Positions 1 to 7,520 of a stretch of 13,014 nt of DNA are shown one piece after another. The notes beneath the pieces were generated by a model. The model was not told where the DNA came from. It searched no databases and saw only the letters and a program-made list of their open reading frames with translations. Both the position numbers and the translations under genes were made by a program. The stretch covers positions 1 to 13,014 of the forward strand of contig DGIT01000077.1 in NCBI GenBank assembly GCA_002386465.1, written 5' to 3'. The DNA comes from Burkholderiales bacterium UBA4615. GTDB lineage: Bacteria; Pseudomonadota; Gammaproteobacteria; Burkholderiales; Burkholderiaceae_E. Every line of letters starts with the position of its first letter. Within the stretch, counting starts at the first letter, position 1.

Positions 1-1933
1 CCGGTGCCATCCGGATCGGGGCCTGCGGCGAGCCGGCCACGGCCCGCACGCCAGCACCCGCCTGCGGCCGGACCGGCAGCAGTTGTGACTGCGCCGGCAA
101 TGCGCCGGCAGGCGCGGTCGGATCAGTGGGATGGACCCACGGATAGTCATCGGGCGCGACCCAGGGCAGCGAGGCGAGCGGCAAGCGGTAGCCAATCGCG
201 GAATCGCCGGGCGCCAGAAAACAGCGCTGGGTACGCAGCGGCCAGGCCGTGGCCTGCCAGAGCTGGGCGCGCTGGCGCACAGCAGGGTCACGCAAGACCT
301 GGGGGTTGGGCGCGATCGGGAGCACGCAGCCCACTGGCTCGCCCAGACCGCGCGCAAAGACCCGATGCAGGCGCTCGCGCTCCATCGGGTCTTCGAGCCG
401 GGACTCCAGCGGGTCGACATTGACCGGCAACTGCTGCTCGCGGTGCACGAAATGCACCGGGTCTTCATAGGCTTCAAAGACCAGATCGGGGTCCACGCCC
501 AGCACGCTCGCCACGCCCGTCGCCAGAGCGCGAGCGTGACCGATACCCATCGCGTGCGCGCTCAGTCCCATTGGCGCTTCGGTCGCAGCACCCCTCGCCT
601 GCGCATCACGGGTTCCGTCCATGGCAACCTCAGGCGCAGGGACGGGCTCGGCCTTGGTCGGAATACTCGCGCTCAATGCAGCAACGTCCTCACGCGCCAG
701 TACGGTCGGATCAGACAGCATCGGTTCGCCGTCGCGCCGCCAGAACCAGTTAAGCGACCAGCGCGGCAGCTGCTCACCCGGATACCACTTGCCCTGGCCG
801 TAGTGCATGAAACCACCCTGGCCATGGCTCGCACGCAGCCGGTCAAGCAATTCACCCGACAGCCTGCGCTTGTTGGGGCCCATGGCTTCGGTGTTCCACT
901 CGGCCCCGTCGCGGTCATCGATCGACACGAAGGTCGGCTCACCGCCCTGCGTGAGTCGCACATCCCCCGCGATCAGATCGGCATCAACCTGTCGGCCCAG
1001 CGCCTCGATCGACTCCCATTGCGCAGGCGTATAGGGCAGCGTCACCCGCGGGGATTCGAAGACGCGCGTGACCGACATCTGATGCTCGAACACGCATTCG
1101 GCCGGATCGACCAGCCCGGTGATCGGTGCTGCCGAAGAAGGCTCGGGCGTGGCCGCCAGCGGAATATGGCCCTCGCCAGCAAAGAGTCCGGAGGTAGGGT
1201 CCAGGCCCACCCAGCCTGCGCCCGGCAGATACACCTCGCACCACGCATGCAGGTCGGTGAAATCGCGCTCTGCGCCCACCGGGCCGTCGAGTGACTTCAC
1301 ATCGGGCACCAGCTGGATCAGATAGCCCGACACGAACCGGGCCGCCAGGCCCAGGCGGCGCAACACCTGCACCAGCAGCCAGGCGGAATCGCGGCATGAG
1401 CCACAGCCCTTGGTGAGGGTGTCGTGCGGCGTTTGCACGCCAGGCTCCATGCGGATGAGGTAGGCCACCTCCTGCTGCACCCGCTGGTTGAGCGCTACCA
1501 GAAAATCGATCGTGCGCACCGACTCACGCGGCACGCGCGCCACCCAGGCGTCGAGCACCGGTTCGGGCGGCAGACGCACCAGAAAGGGGGCCAGCTCATG
1601 CGCCAGTTCAGGCTCGTAGCTGAACGGAAACTGCTCGGCGGCCGGCTCGAGAAAAAAGTCGAACGGATTGAAGACCGCCATCTCGGCGATCAGATCCACT
1701 TCAATGCGCAGCGACTGCGTGCGCTCGGGAAACACCACCCGCGCCAACCAGTTCGATTGCGGGTCCTGCTGCCAGTTCAGGAAATGCCCTGCCGGCTCGA
1801 TGCGCATGGAATACGACAGGATGCGCGTGCGGGCGTGCGGCGCCGGGCGCAGGCGGATCACCTGCGGGCCGAGCGTCACCGGGCGGTCGTAGTCGTAGCG
1901 GGTCAGGTGGTTAAGGGCAACATGCATGGACAC
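1..1933 (-). CDS. Transglutaminase-like / DUF2126 family protein (partial, C-terminus off the left edge)
   Basis: The frame is open without a stop from 1933 to the window edge, giving about 644 residues of a family usually near 1,100. Residues 1-85 form the beta-rich N-terminal domain (HVALNHLTRYDYDRP). A transglutaminase core follows with a complete Cys-His-Asp triad: Cys180 in GSCRDSAW, His229 in DLHAWCEVY, Asp245 in GLDPTSG. The DUF2126 part begins near residue 325 (LTQGGEPTFVS) and continues through HYGQGKWYPGE (about 377-387) and GYRLPLASLPW. A Pro/Ala-rich stretch at about 417-466 looks like an insert. I chose the GTG at 1933 because GGAG lies 7 bases upstream (1941-1944) and relatives, as I recall them, begin one or two residues before HVAL; the ATG at 1927 is the alternative. 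The substrate of this family is not established. In many proteobacteria it clusters with alpha-E and ATP-grasp proteins, which would lie to the left, outside the window. Confidence 0.92.
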   Translation of the reverse strand, partial: MSMHVALNHLTRYDYDRPVTLGPQVIRLRPAPHARTRILSYSMRIEPAGHFLNWQQDPQSNWLARVVFPERTQSLRIEVDLIAEMAVFNPFDFFLEPAAEQFPFSYEPELAHELAPFLVRLPPEPVLDAWVARVPRESVRTIDFLVALNQRVQQEVAYLIRMEPGVQTPHDTLTKGCGSCRDSAWLLVQVLRRLGLAARFVSGYLIQLVPDVKSLDGPVGAERDFTDLHAWCEVYLPGAGWVGLDPTSGLFAGEGHIPLAATPEPSSAAPITGLVDPAECVFEHQMSVTRVFESPRVTLPYTPAQWESIEALGRQVDADLIAGDVRLTQGGEPTFVSIDDRDGAEWNTEAMGPNKRRLSGELLDRLRASHGQGGFMHYGQGKWYPGEQLPRWSLNWFWRRDGEPMLSDPTVLAREDVAALSASIPTKAEPVPAPEVAMDGTRDAQARGAATEAPMGLSAHAMGIGHARALATGVASVLGVDPDLVFEAYEDPVHFVHREQQLPVNVDPLESRLEDPMERERLHRVFARGLGEPVGCVLPIAPNPQVLRDPAVRQRAQLWQATAWPLRTQRCFLAPGDSAIGYRLPLASLPWVAPDDYPWVHPTDPTAPAGALPAQSQLLPVRPQAGAGVRAVAGSPQAPIRMAP

Positions 1934-1952
1934 GGCAGGGCTCCGGAAGGCG

Positions 1953-1987
1953 ACTCCGGTTTCATGCAAGCGTCATGCCACCGGAGT
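1953..1987. repeat. 35-base palindrome upstream of the transglutaminase gene
   Basis: Perfect 8-base arms, ACTCCGGT (1953-1960) and ACCGGAGT (1980-1987), enclose a second self-complementary pair, CATG (1963-1966) and CATG (1974-1977), separated by symmetric 2-base mismatches. The centre is a 7-base loop (1967-1973). The structure sits about 20 bases before the GTG start at 1933 and 57 bases after the fadD stop. It could be an operator, an mRNA leader hairpin, or part of a terminator for fadD, although no T-tract follows on the minus strand. The sequence shows the symmetry; the role is unknown. Confidence 0.6.
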
Positions 1988-2011
1988 GCGAAACGATACC
2001 GTGTCTGGCGA

Positions 2012-2027
2012 GCGCCGCTGTCGGCGC
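2012..2027 (-). terminator. Short GC hairpin just after fadD, weak terminator candidate
   Basis: GCGCCG and CGGCGC form a 6-bp stem with a 4-base loop, 17 bases beyond the fadD stop codon. No run of T follows in the direction of transcription, so it is not a classical intrinsic terminator. It may slow polymerase or protect an mRNA 3' end, or it may be a by-product of high GC. Confidence 0.22.
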
Positions 2028-2044
2028 CCCGCGCGTGCGACCTG

Positions 2045-3745
2045 TCAGGCTGCCTTCTTGCCCAATGACTCGTCACGCAACTGACGACGCAGGATCTTGC
2101 CCACATTGGTCTTGGGCAGATCGGTGCGGAACTCGATGTACTTGGGCTTCTTGTAGGCGGTGAGATGCTGCTCGCAGTGCTCGCGCAGCATCTGCTCGGT
2201 CAGACCGGGGTCTTTCTTCACCACGAAGAGCTTGACCGCCTCGCCGGTCTTGTCGTCGGGCACGCCCACGACCGCGCACTCCAGCACGCCGGGGTGATTC
2301 GCCACCACGCCCTCGACTTCATTCGGGTACACATTGAAGCCCGACACCAGCACCATGTCCTTCTTGCGATCGACGATGCGGGTGTAGCCGCTGGCATCCA
2401 TGATGCCGATATCACCGGTCTTGAAGAAGCCATCAGCCGTCATGACCTTGGCGGTTTCTTCAGGCTGCTGCCAGTAGCCGGCCATCACCTGCGGGCCACG
2501 CACGGCAATTTCGCCTGACTGACCCAGCGGTACGGCATGGCCGTCATCGTCCAGGATGGCGATGTCTGTGGACGGAAACGGCAGGCCGATCGATCCGGTG
2601 AACACATCGATATCGGTCGGATTAGCGCTCACACCAGGCGATGTTTCAGACAGTCCATAGGCCTCGCAAATGGCGCAACCGGTGACCTCGAGCCACTTCT
2701 TGGCCACCGCCTCCTGCACCGCAGTGCCTCCACCTAATGACACGCGCAGACCGGAAAAATCGAGCTGACGGAAGGTGGCGTCGTTAGCCAGCGCATTGAA
2801 GAGCGTATTGACCGCAGGAAACAGATGAACCTTGTAGGGCCTGATCTGCTTGATGAGCGCCGGCAGATCGCGCGGGTTAGGCACCAGGATATTCATGCCG
2901 CCCATGCGCATGCCCGCCAGACAGCAGGCTGTGAGCGCGAAGATGTGATACAGCGGCAGCGCGCAGACCCAGACCAGCTGATCGGGCGGTGCACCCTTGG
3001 CAGGGTTGCGCAGCCCCGGCTGGATCCAGGCCTCGGACTGCAGGATGTTGGCCACCACATTGCGGTGCAAGAGCGTGGCGCCCTTCGACAAGCCGGTCGT
3101 GCCGCCGGTGTACTGCAGGAAGGCCACGTCGTCCGGGCCTCGCTTGACCGGCGTGAACGCAGCCCGCCCACCCTGCGCGATGGCGTCATTGAACCGGATG
3201 GCCCCTGACAGGCTGAACGGCGGCACCATTTTTTTGACGGTGCGCACCACGAAATTCACCACTGCGCCCTTGACCAGTCCGAGCAGATCGCCCATCGAGG
3301 CCAGCACCACATGCTTGATGCCGGTCTTCCCGATCACCTGCTCCAGCGTGGTCGCAAAGTTTTCGATGATCACGATCGCCTCGGCACCGGAATCCTTGAG
3401 CTGATGCTCAAGCTCGCGAGGCGTATACAGCGGATTGACGTTCACCACGACACAGCCGGCGCGCAGGATGCCGGCAATCGCTACCGGGTACTGCAGCACG
3501 TTAGGCATCATGACCGCCACGCGCGCACCCGGCTTCAATCCTCGCGACTGCAGCCAGGCCGCCAGGCCACGCGACATGCGATCGACTTCCCCGAAAGTGA
3601 GCGTCTTGCCCATGCAGTCGTAGGCCGTGCGGTCGGCATACTTTGAGAACGATTCATCAATCAGTGCGACCAGCGAGGCATACCCGGACGCATCAATGTC
3701 CGAGGGCACTCCGGCGGGATAGTGCTTGAGCCAGAACCGATCCAT
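2045..3745 (-). CDS. fadD: Long-chain-fatty-acid--CoA ligase
   Basis: This enzyme activates fatty acids with ATP and coenzyme A through an acyl-AMP intermediate, feeding beta-oxidation and lipid synthesis at the inner membrane. The 566 residues match the family length. The adenylate-forming motifs are intact and in order: TGGTTGLSKG (213-222, phosphate loop), YGLSETS (363-369), KTGDIG (442-447), the DRKKDMVLVSGFNVYP hinge (from 459), and NVGK with the catalytic Lys at 550. The ATG at 3745 is chosen because AAAGGAG lies 6 bases upstream (3752-3758) and the protein then begins MDRFWLKHYP, as FadD proteins do; the frame stays open further upstream, to 3865, but that part has no such signal. A 250-base gap separates it from the aminopeptidase gene, so it probably has its own promoter. 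No binding protein or other fatty-acid gene is adjacent. Confidence 0.96.
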   Translation of the reverse strand: MDRFWLKHYPAGVPSDIDASGYASLVALIDESFSKYADRTAYDCMGKTLTFGEVDRMSRGLAAWLQSRGLKPGARVAVMMPNVLQYPVAIAGILRAGCVVVNVNPLYTPRELEHQLKDSGAEAIVIIENFATTLEQVIGKTGIKHVVLASMGDLLGLVKGAVVNFVVRTVKKMVPPFSLSGAIRFNDAIAQGGRAAFTPVKRGPDDVAFLQYTGGTTGLSKGATLLHRNVVANILQSEAWIQPGLRNPAKGAPPDQLVWVCALPLYHIFALTACCLAGMRMGGMNILVPNPRDLPALIKQIRPYKVHLFPAVNTLFNALANDATFRQLDFSGLRVSLGGGTAVQEAVAKKWLEVTGCAICEAYGLSETSPGVSANPTDIDVFTGSIGLPFPSTDIAILDDDGHAVPLGQSGEIAVRGPQVMAGYWQQPEETAKVMTADGFFKTGDIGIMDASGYTRIVDRKKDMVLVSGFNVYPNEVEGVVANHPGVLECAVVGVPDDKTGEAVKLFVVKKDPGLTEQMLREHCEQHLTAYKKPKYIEFRTDLPKTNVGKILRRQLRDESLGKKAA

Positions 3746-3995
3746 GGCCGTCTCCTTTCTGTGGTGCTTTTTTGTTTTGGATGATGACTTGTGTACTGCC
3801 GGCGTTCGCAGACCATCCTGCGCACCGTCTGACGAATCGATGATAGCCCCATTCCGAAGCACCACTGGTGATCGACCACAGGGTCAGTCGGTGCATCGTG
3901 AGCCGAGTCTACGCATCACGAGCAGGCGGCGTCATGACCTCATGCGCCGCACGTCCCGTACAGACTGCTCATCAGCGCGCAATCTGGCGGTCGGT
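3746..3995 (-). promoter_or_regulatory. fadD upstream region with candidate -10 and short palindrome
   Basis: This 250-base gap contains no convincing gene. On the minus strand it holds a strong ribosome binding site (AAAGGAG, 3752-3758), a TATCAT hexamer (3840-3845) that could be a -10 box and would give a leader of roughly 90 bases, and an 11-base palindrome CACCA-G-TGGTG (3860-3870) about 14 bases upstream of that hexamer. No good -35 hexamer sits at the expected spacing, so the promoter is tentative. A regulator binding the palindrome would overlap polymerase contacts; that is inference. Confidence 0.3.
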
Positions 3996-5171
3996 CTAGT
4001 CTCCCCGCGGCCGTGCAGCCGCCTGCGCGGCCAGCTCATCCAGGCGGGCATTGCGCTGTGCCGCGGGCAAGGCCGCCAGGGCACGGACCGCTTCGTAAAA
4101 GGCCGGCATCTGAGAGCCCGAAGCCTCGAACAAGGCACGAAATGCAGGCAACCGGTCGTTGTAGGCGCCCACAGCAGCCAGATGCGCATTGGTCAGGGGT
4201 TCGCTGAACCAGCGGTCGTAGCCTGAAAACCCGCCCCAGGTCTGCTTGAGCAGCAGATAGTCCGCACGCAGCCCGTCGAACACCGCCTGCTTGCCACGCA
4301 GCTTGGCCGCTTCGTCGGTCTCCTGCTCGTACACCGTTTGCAGCATGGCCTTATGGCGCACCAGCAGCGCCACGAAATTGCGCCGGCGCTGCGCCAGGTC
4401 GCGATAGGCCGTCAGCGCCGCAGGATCAGGGCGCGCAGCAAACCAGCGGTCGACACCGATTTCCTCCACCGCACTGGCGAAGGACTCGTTGAAGGTGGTG
4501 TCGCCCTTCACATAGACCACCTGATGCGCCAGCTCATGGAAGATGAGTCGGGCGAGTTCACCCTCGGGATAGCCAATGAAGGTCGACAGCAAAGGGTCCG
4601 GAAACCAGCCCAGCGTGGAGTAGGCTGGCACGCCGCCCACATGCGCCTCCAGCCCGCTGCGGCGCAGCCGGGCCGCAAATTGCATCGCCTGCTCGCGATC
4701 GTAATAGCCGCGATAGCCAATGCAACCGGCCACTGGAAAGCACCAGTTCTTGAGCTGCATGGACAGCGATTCGGTGGCAAACACGTTCCACAGTACGAAC
4801 GGACGGCCCAGATCGGCATAGCTGCCAAAGCTGCTGTTATCAGGCAGGGCGAGCTCACGACTGGCGAAAGCGCGCATCTCGCGCGCCCGCGCCAGACGCG
4901 TACGAAGCGCATCAGAGGTGCCTGGGTCGGCCATGACCTCATCGAGCGGACGGGCGCGCCGCATCATGTCCAGGTGCCCTGCGGCCGACTGCCAATAAAA
5001 CGCGGGCCCGTCCTCCATGCTGGAGCAGCCGGCCAGAGCGAGCAGCAGGCCCGCAGCCCATGCCCGGGCGGCGGCACTCAGTGCACGCCGGCTCGAGGGC
5101 AGACGCCATGCGCAAGCGGGCGAGCGCTGACGGGTTGAGAACACACGATCGATCAGGATGCGTTGTGACAT
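3996..5171 (-). CDS. Predicted zinc aminopeptidase lipoprotein (PF10023-like)
   Basis: A HEXXH metallopeptidase-like protein of a widespread, poorly characterised proteobacterial family often annotated as 'predicted aminopeptidase'. With the ATG at 5171 it has 391 residues. The zinc motif is HELAH (His212, Glu213, His216), followed by NESFA with Glu229 as the likely third ligand. The N-terminus has an Arg-rich segment, a hydrophobic stretch and a lipobox LAGC with Cys49, so the product should be a lipoprotein exposed to the periplasm. A C-terminal helical region follows (RRNFVALLVRHK, GGFSGYDRW). The start is uncertain: a GTG at 5195 adds 8 residues, and a GTG at 5144 would give a shorter signal peptide; none has a good ribosome binding site. 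It lies 81 bases behind the molybdoenzyme gene on the same strand and may be co-transcribed with it. Its natural substrate is unknown. Confidence 0.85.
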   Translation of the reverse strand: MSQRILIDRVFSTRQRSPACAWRLPSSRRALSAAARAWAAGLLLALAGCSSMEDGPAFYWQSAAGHLDMMRRARPLDEVMADPGTSDALRTRLARAREMRAFASRELALPDNSSFGSYADLGRPFVLWNVFATESLSMQLKNWCFPVAGCIGYRGYYDREQAMQFAARLRRSGLEAHVGGVPAYSTLGWFPDPLLSTFIGYPEGELARLIFHELAHQVVYVKGDTTFNESFASAVEEIGVDRWFAARPDPAALTAYRDLAQRRRNFVALLVRHKAMLQTVYEQETDEAAKLRGKQAVFDGLRADYLLLKQTWGGFSGYDRWFSEPLTNAHLAAVGAYNDRLPAFRALFEASGSQMPAFYEAVRALAALPAAQRNARLDELAAQAAARPRGD

Positions 5172-5252
5172 CGCTCGACTATGCCCCGCGCGCACTGCTC
5201 AAGGTCACGCGACAGGTGGTTGCGCGGCAGATGTCACCGTGCGAACGGCGGA

Positions 5253-7475
5253 TCAGCCCGCAGCACCGGTCTGCCGCGAGACCGCTGCACGATGACCCGA
5301 TGCGCCCGCCGACACTGCATCGCCCTGAACATCCGACGCCTCATGCGCCACCACCTCCACCAGACAGTCATAGAAGGTCGGGCCGCGGCCAATATCGGTC
5401 AGCCGCTGGCTGGTCACCGCGTTCACGTTGTGTCCACCCGGAGCCAGCTTCGGCCACCAGACCCCCCAGGCTGCGACCACGCCCGGGCGCACGCGTGCGT
5501 CCACCCGCAGCCTGGCAAGAAACGCGCCGCGGTCATTGACGGCGCGCACCAGAGCACCTTCTTGCAGGCCGCGCGCGGCTGCATCCTCCGGATGCATGTC
5601 GATGAAGGGCTCGCGCTCGGCCGCCCTCAAGCTGGCGATGTTCACGAAGGTCGAATTCATGAAATGACGCGCCGGGGGCGAGATCATGGCCAGTGGATAG
5701 CGCGCGGCCAGTTCGGGCGCCGACTCAGCCGACTCATAAGGCGGCACGAAATCGGGCAGCGGGTCCTGCCCCAGTGCGCGCAGCAGCGACGATTCAAATT
5801 CGACCTTGCCCGATGGCGTGGGAAATCCGCCCTGCGCAAACGGGGCCTCGGGAATGTTCAGCTTGGCATAGCCCCGCTGCACGATGGCATCGAGTGCTGC
5901 ACGCGCCGCCTGCGGCCCGCGCCCCCCGGCGCCGGCGGCGGCATGCGCCATCAGCACCGGCAGACGCGCGTCATCCAGCCGGTAGGCACTGGCCGCCACC
6001 GCCTCGTCCGATTCATGCAGACACGGGTCATCAAATCCCATCGCAGCGGACAGGCGCCGAAAGACTTCCGAATTGGGCAAAGCCTGCCCTTGCGGCGCAA
6101 TCGCCGGCGTGTTGACGACCCACCAGCGATGCCCATACGTCTTGTGCAAGTCGAAATGCTCAAGCTGCGTCGTCGCCGGCAGCACCCAGTCGGCATGGTC
6201 CGCCGTATCGGTCATGAATTGTTCGATGACCACGGTGAACAGGTCTTCGCGTTGAAAACCCGCCCGCACTTTGGCGCTCTCGGGCGCAACGGCCAATGGA
6301 TTGGAATTCCAGACCACGATCGCTTCGATCGGTGGATCGGCCTGCAACAGCGCATCGCCAATGCTCGACATGTTGATCGTGCGCGGCCGACGACCAGCCA
6401 GCAGATCGGGGCGTTGCAGGCCCTCAAAATCGACGCCGTAATGGCTGCTGGCCGACAGCAGCACGCCACCCGCCGCATGCCGCCAGGCGCCGATCAGAGC
6501 AGGCAGACTCGCCACCAGGCGCACCGCGTTGCCGCCGCCGCGGGTGCGCTGCATGCCGTAGTTCAGCCGGATGGCCGCAGGCGCAAGCGTGCCGTACTCG
6601 CGTGCCAGATCGATCACCTCCTGCGCACGGATGCCGCAGGTGCGCGCCACCCGCTCGGGTGTCCAGGCGGCCGCGCGCGCGGCCAGCGCCTCAAAGCCCA
6701 CAGTGTGCTGCGCAACCCAATCGCGGTCGATCAGGTCTTGCGCAATCAGCTGCTGCATCAGCCCCAGCGCCAGCGCGCCATCGGTGCCGGGGCGCAGCGC
6801 GATGTGCTGATCGCAGCGCTCGGCGGTGGCCGTGCGGTACGGGTCGATGCAGATCAGCTTCGCTCCCTGGCGACGCGCCTGCTGCGCCAGACTCCAGAAA
6901 TGCACGCTGGAAGTGATCGGGTTGGAGCCCCAGATCAGGATGAGCCTGGACTGCGCGAAGCGCTCCATGTCCATGCCGACTGCGCCACCCAGGGTATAGG
7001 TCAGGCCATGGATGCCCGGTGACGAGCAGATCGTGCGGTCGAGCAGCGAGGCCCCCAGCTTGTGGAAGAACCGCTGACCCATGCCATCCCCCTGCACCAT
7101 GCCCATGGTGCCGGCATAGCTGTACGGCACGATGCGCTGCGGGTCACGCTGGGCCACCGCCCCGAGGCGTTGCGCAATGTCTGCGATCGCAGCCTCCCAG
7201 GTGGCAGGCTCGAAGTGTCCCGAACCTTTGGGCCCCACCCGCCGCAGCGGCACCGTAATCCGATCGGGCGAATACACGCGCTCCAGGTAGCGCGACACCT
7301 TCGTGCACAGCACACCGTCGGTGGGCGGATGATCGGGGTCGCCCGCCACCTTGACGGCTCGGCCGTCGCGCACCGTCACGCGCAATGCGCAGGTGTCGGG
7401 ACAGTCATGCGGACAGGCGCCGCGGACCACGATTTCAGCAGGGTTTTTAGCGTGAACAGGCGCAATGTCGGTCAT
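5253..7475 (-). CDS. Molybdopterin-dependent oxidoreductase (DMSO reductase superfamily) with N-terminal [4Fe-4S] motif
   Basis: A 740-residue catalytic subunit of the bis-MGD molybdenum/tungsten superfamily. Residues 21-57 hold a C-x3-C-x3-C-x27-C motif (Cys21, 25, 29, 57) for one [4Fe-4S] cluster. Cofactor-binding landmarks are WGSNP (182-186), IDPYRT (210-215), WNSNP (389-393) and TPSGK (553-557). A C-terminal molydop-binding domain spans about 593-708, ending NAVTSQRLTDIGRGPTFYD. Cys150 in TICSSPG is at the usual place of the protein ligand to the metal. No twin-arginine signal is present, so the enzyme is probably cytoplasmic. No iron-sulfur or membrane subunit gene is adjacent, which fits a soluble single-subunit member; the substrate cannot be inferred. 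The ATG at 7475 is the only sensible start and lacks an obvious ribosome binding site. It is transcribed divergently from the M20 gene across 45 bases. Confidence 0.92.
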   Translation of the reverse strand: MTDIAPVHAKNPAEIVVRGACPHDCPDTCALRVTVRDGRAVKVAGDPDHPPTDGVLCTKVSRYLERVYSPDRITVPLRRVGPKGSGHFEPATWEAAIADIAQRLGAVAQRDPQRIVPYSYAGTMGMVQGDGMGQRFFHKLGASLLDRTICSSPGIHGLTYTLGGAVGMDMERFAQSRLILIWGSNPITSSVHFWSLAQQARRQGAKLICIDPYRTATAERCDQHIALRPGTDGALALGLMQQLIAQDLIDRDWVAQHTVGFEALAARAAAWTPERVARTCGIRAQEVIDLAREYGTLAPAAIRLNYGMQRTRGGGNAVRLVASLPALIGAWRHAAGGVLLSASSHYGVDFEGLQRPDLLAGRRPRTINMSSIGDALLQADPPIEAIVVWNSNPLAVAPESAKVRAGFQREDLFTVVIEQFMTDTADHADWVLPATTQLEHFDLHKTYGHRWWVVNTPAIAPQGQALPNSEVFRRLSAAMGFDDPCLHESDEAVAASAYRLDDARLPVLMAHAAAGAGGRGPQAARAALDAIVQRGYAKLNIPEAPFAQGGFPTPSGKVEFESSLLRALGQDPLPDFVPPYESAESAPELAARYPLAMISPPARHFMNSTFVNIASLRAAEREPFIDMHPEDAAARGLQEGALVRAVNDRGAFLARLRVDARVRPGVVAAWGVWWPKLAPGGHNVNAVTSQRLTDIGRGPTFYDCLVEVVAHEASDVQGDAVSAGASGHRAAVSRQTGAAG

Positions 7476-7520
7476 CGGGGCGATGTTAAGCTAGGTGTTT
7501 TGGACAGCGGACGAATCATC
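7476..7520. promoter_or_regulatory. Divergent intergenic region between molybdoenzyme and M20 gene
   Basis: Only 45 bases separate the two divergent start codons. The centre is locally AT-richer (around 7484-7501) and carries a TTAACAT-like string on the minus strand about 11 bases before the molybdoenzyme ATG, which would imply a very short leader. Neither start has a clear Shine-Dalgarno sequence. If promoters for both directions exist they must overlap each other or lie inside the opposite coding regions. Promoter elements are not defined here. Confidence 0.35.

Noticed and set aside
131..1294. Long plus-strand open frame of 387 codons
   Set aside because: It is the exact codon-for-codon mirror of the transglutaminase/DUF2126 gene on the other strand; its translation is Arg/His rich and resembles no family.
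3229..3235. Run of seven T within fadD
   Set aside because: It encodes Lys-Lys-Met on the minus strand in a conserved part of an intact frame; no sign of slippage or frameshift.
3890..3925. Two similar 11-base strings (CTCGTGATGCG and CTCACGATGCA) about two helical turns apart
   Set aside because: They match at only 8 of 11 positions and are not clearly placed relative to a promoter; too weak to call an operator.
3726..4226. Plus-strand frame across the fadD upstream gap
   Set aside because: It overlaps two well-supported minus-strand genes and has no ribosome binding site or family resemblance.
5181..7022. Plus-strand open frame of 613 codons
   Set aside because: It lies antisense to the molybdoenzyme gene, whose motifs are unmistakable; the antisense product is Arg/Gln/His rich with no domain.
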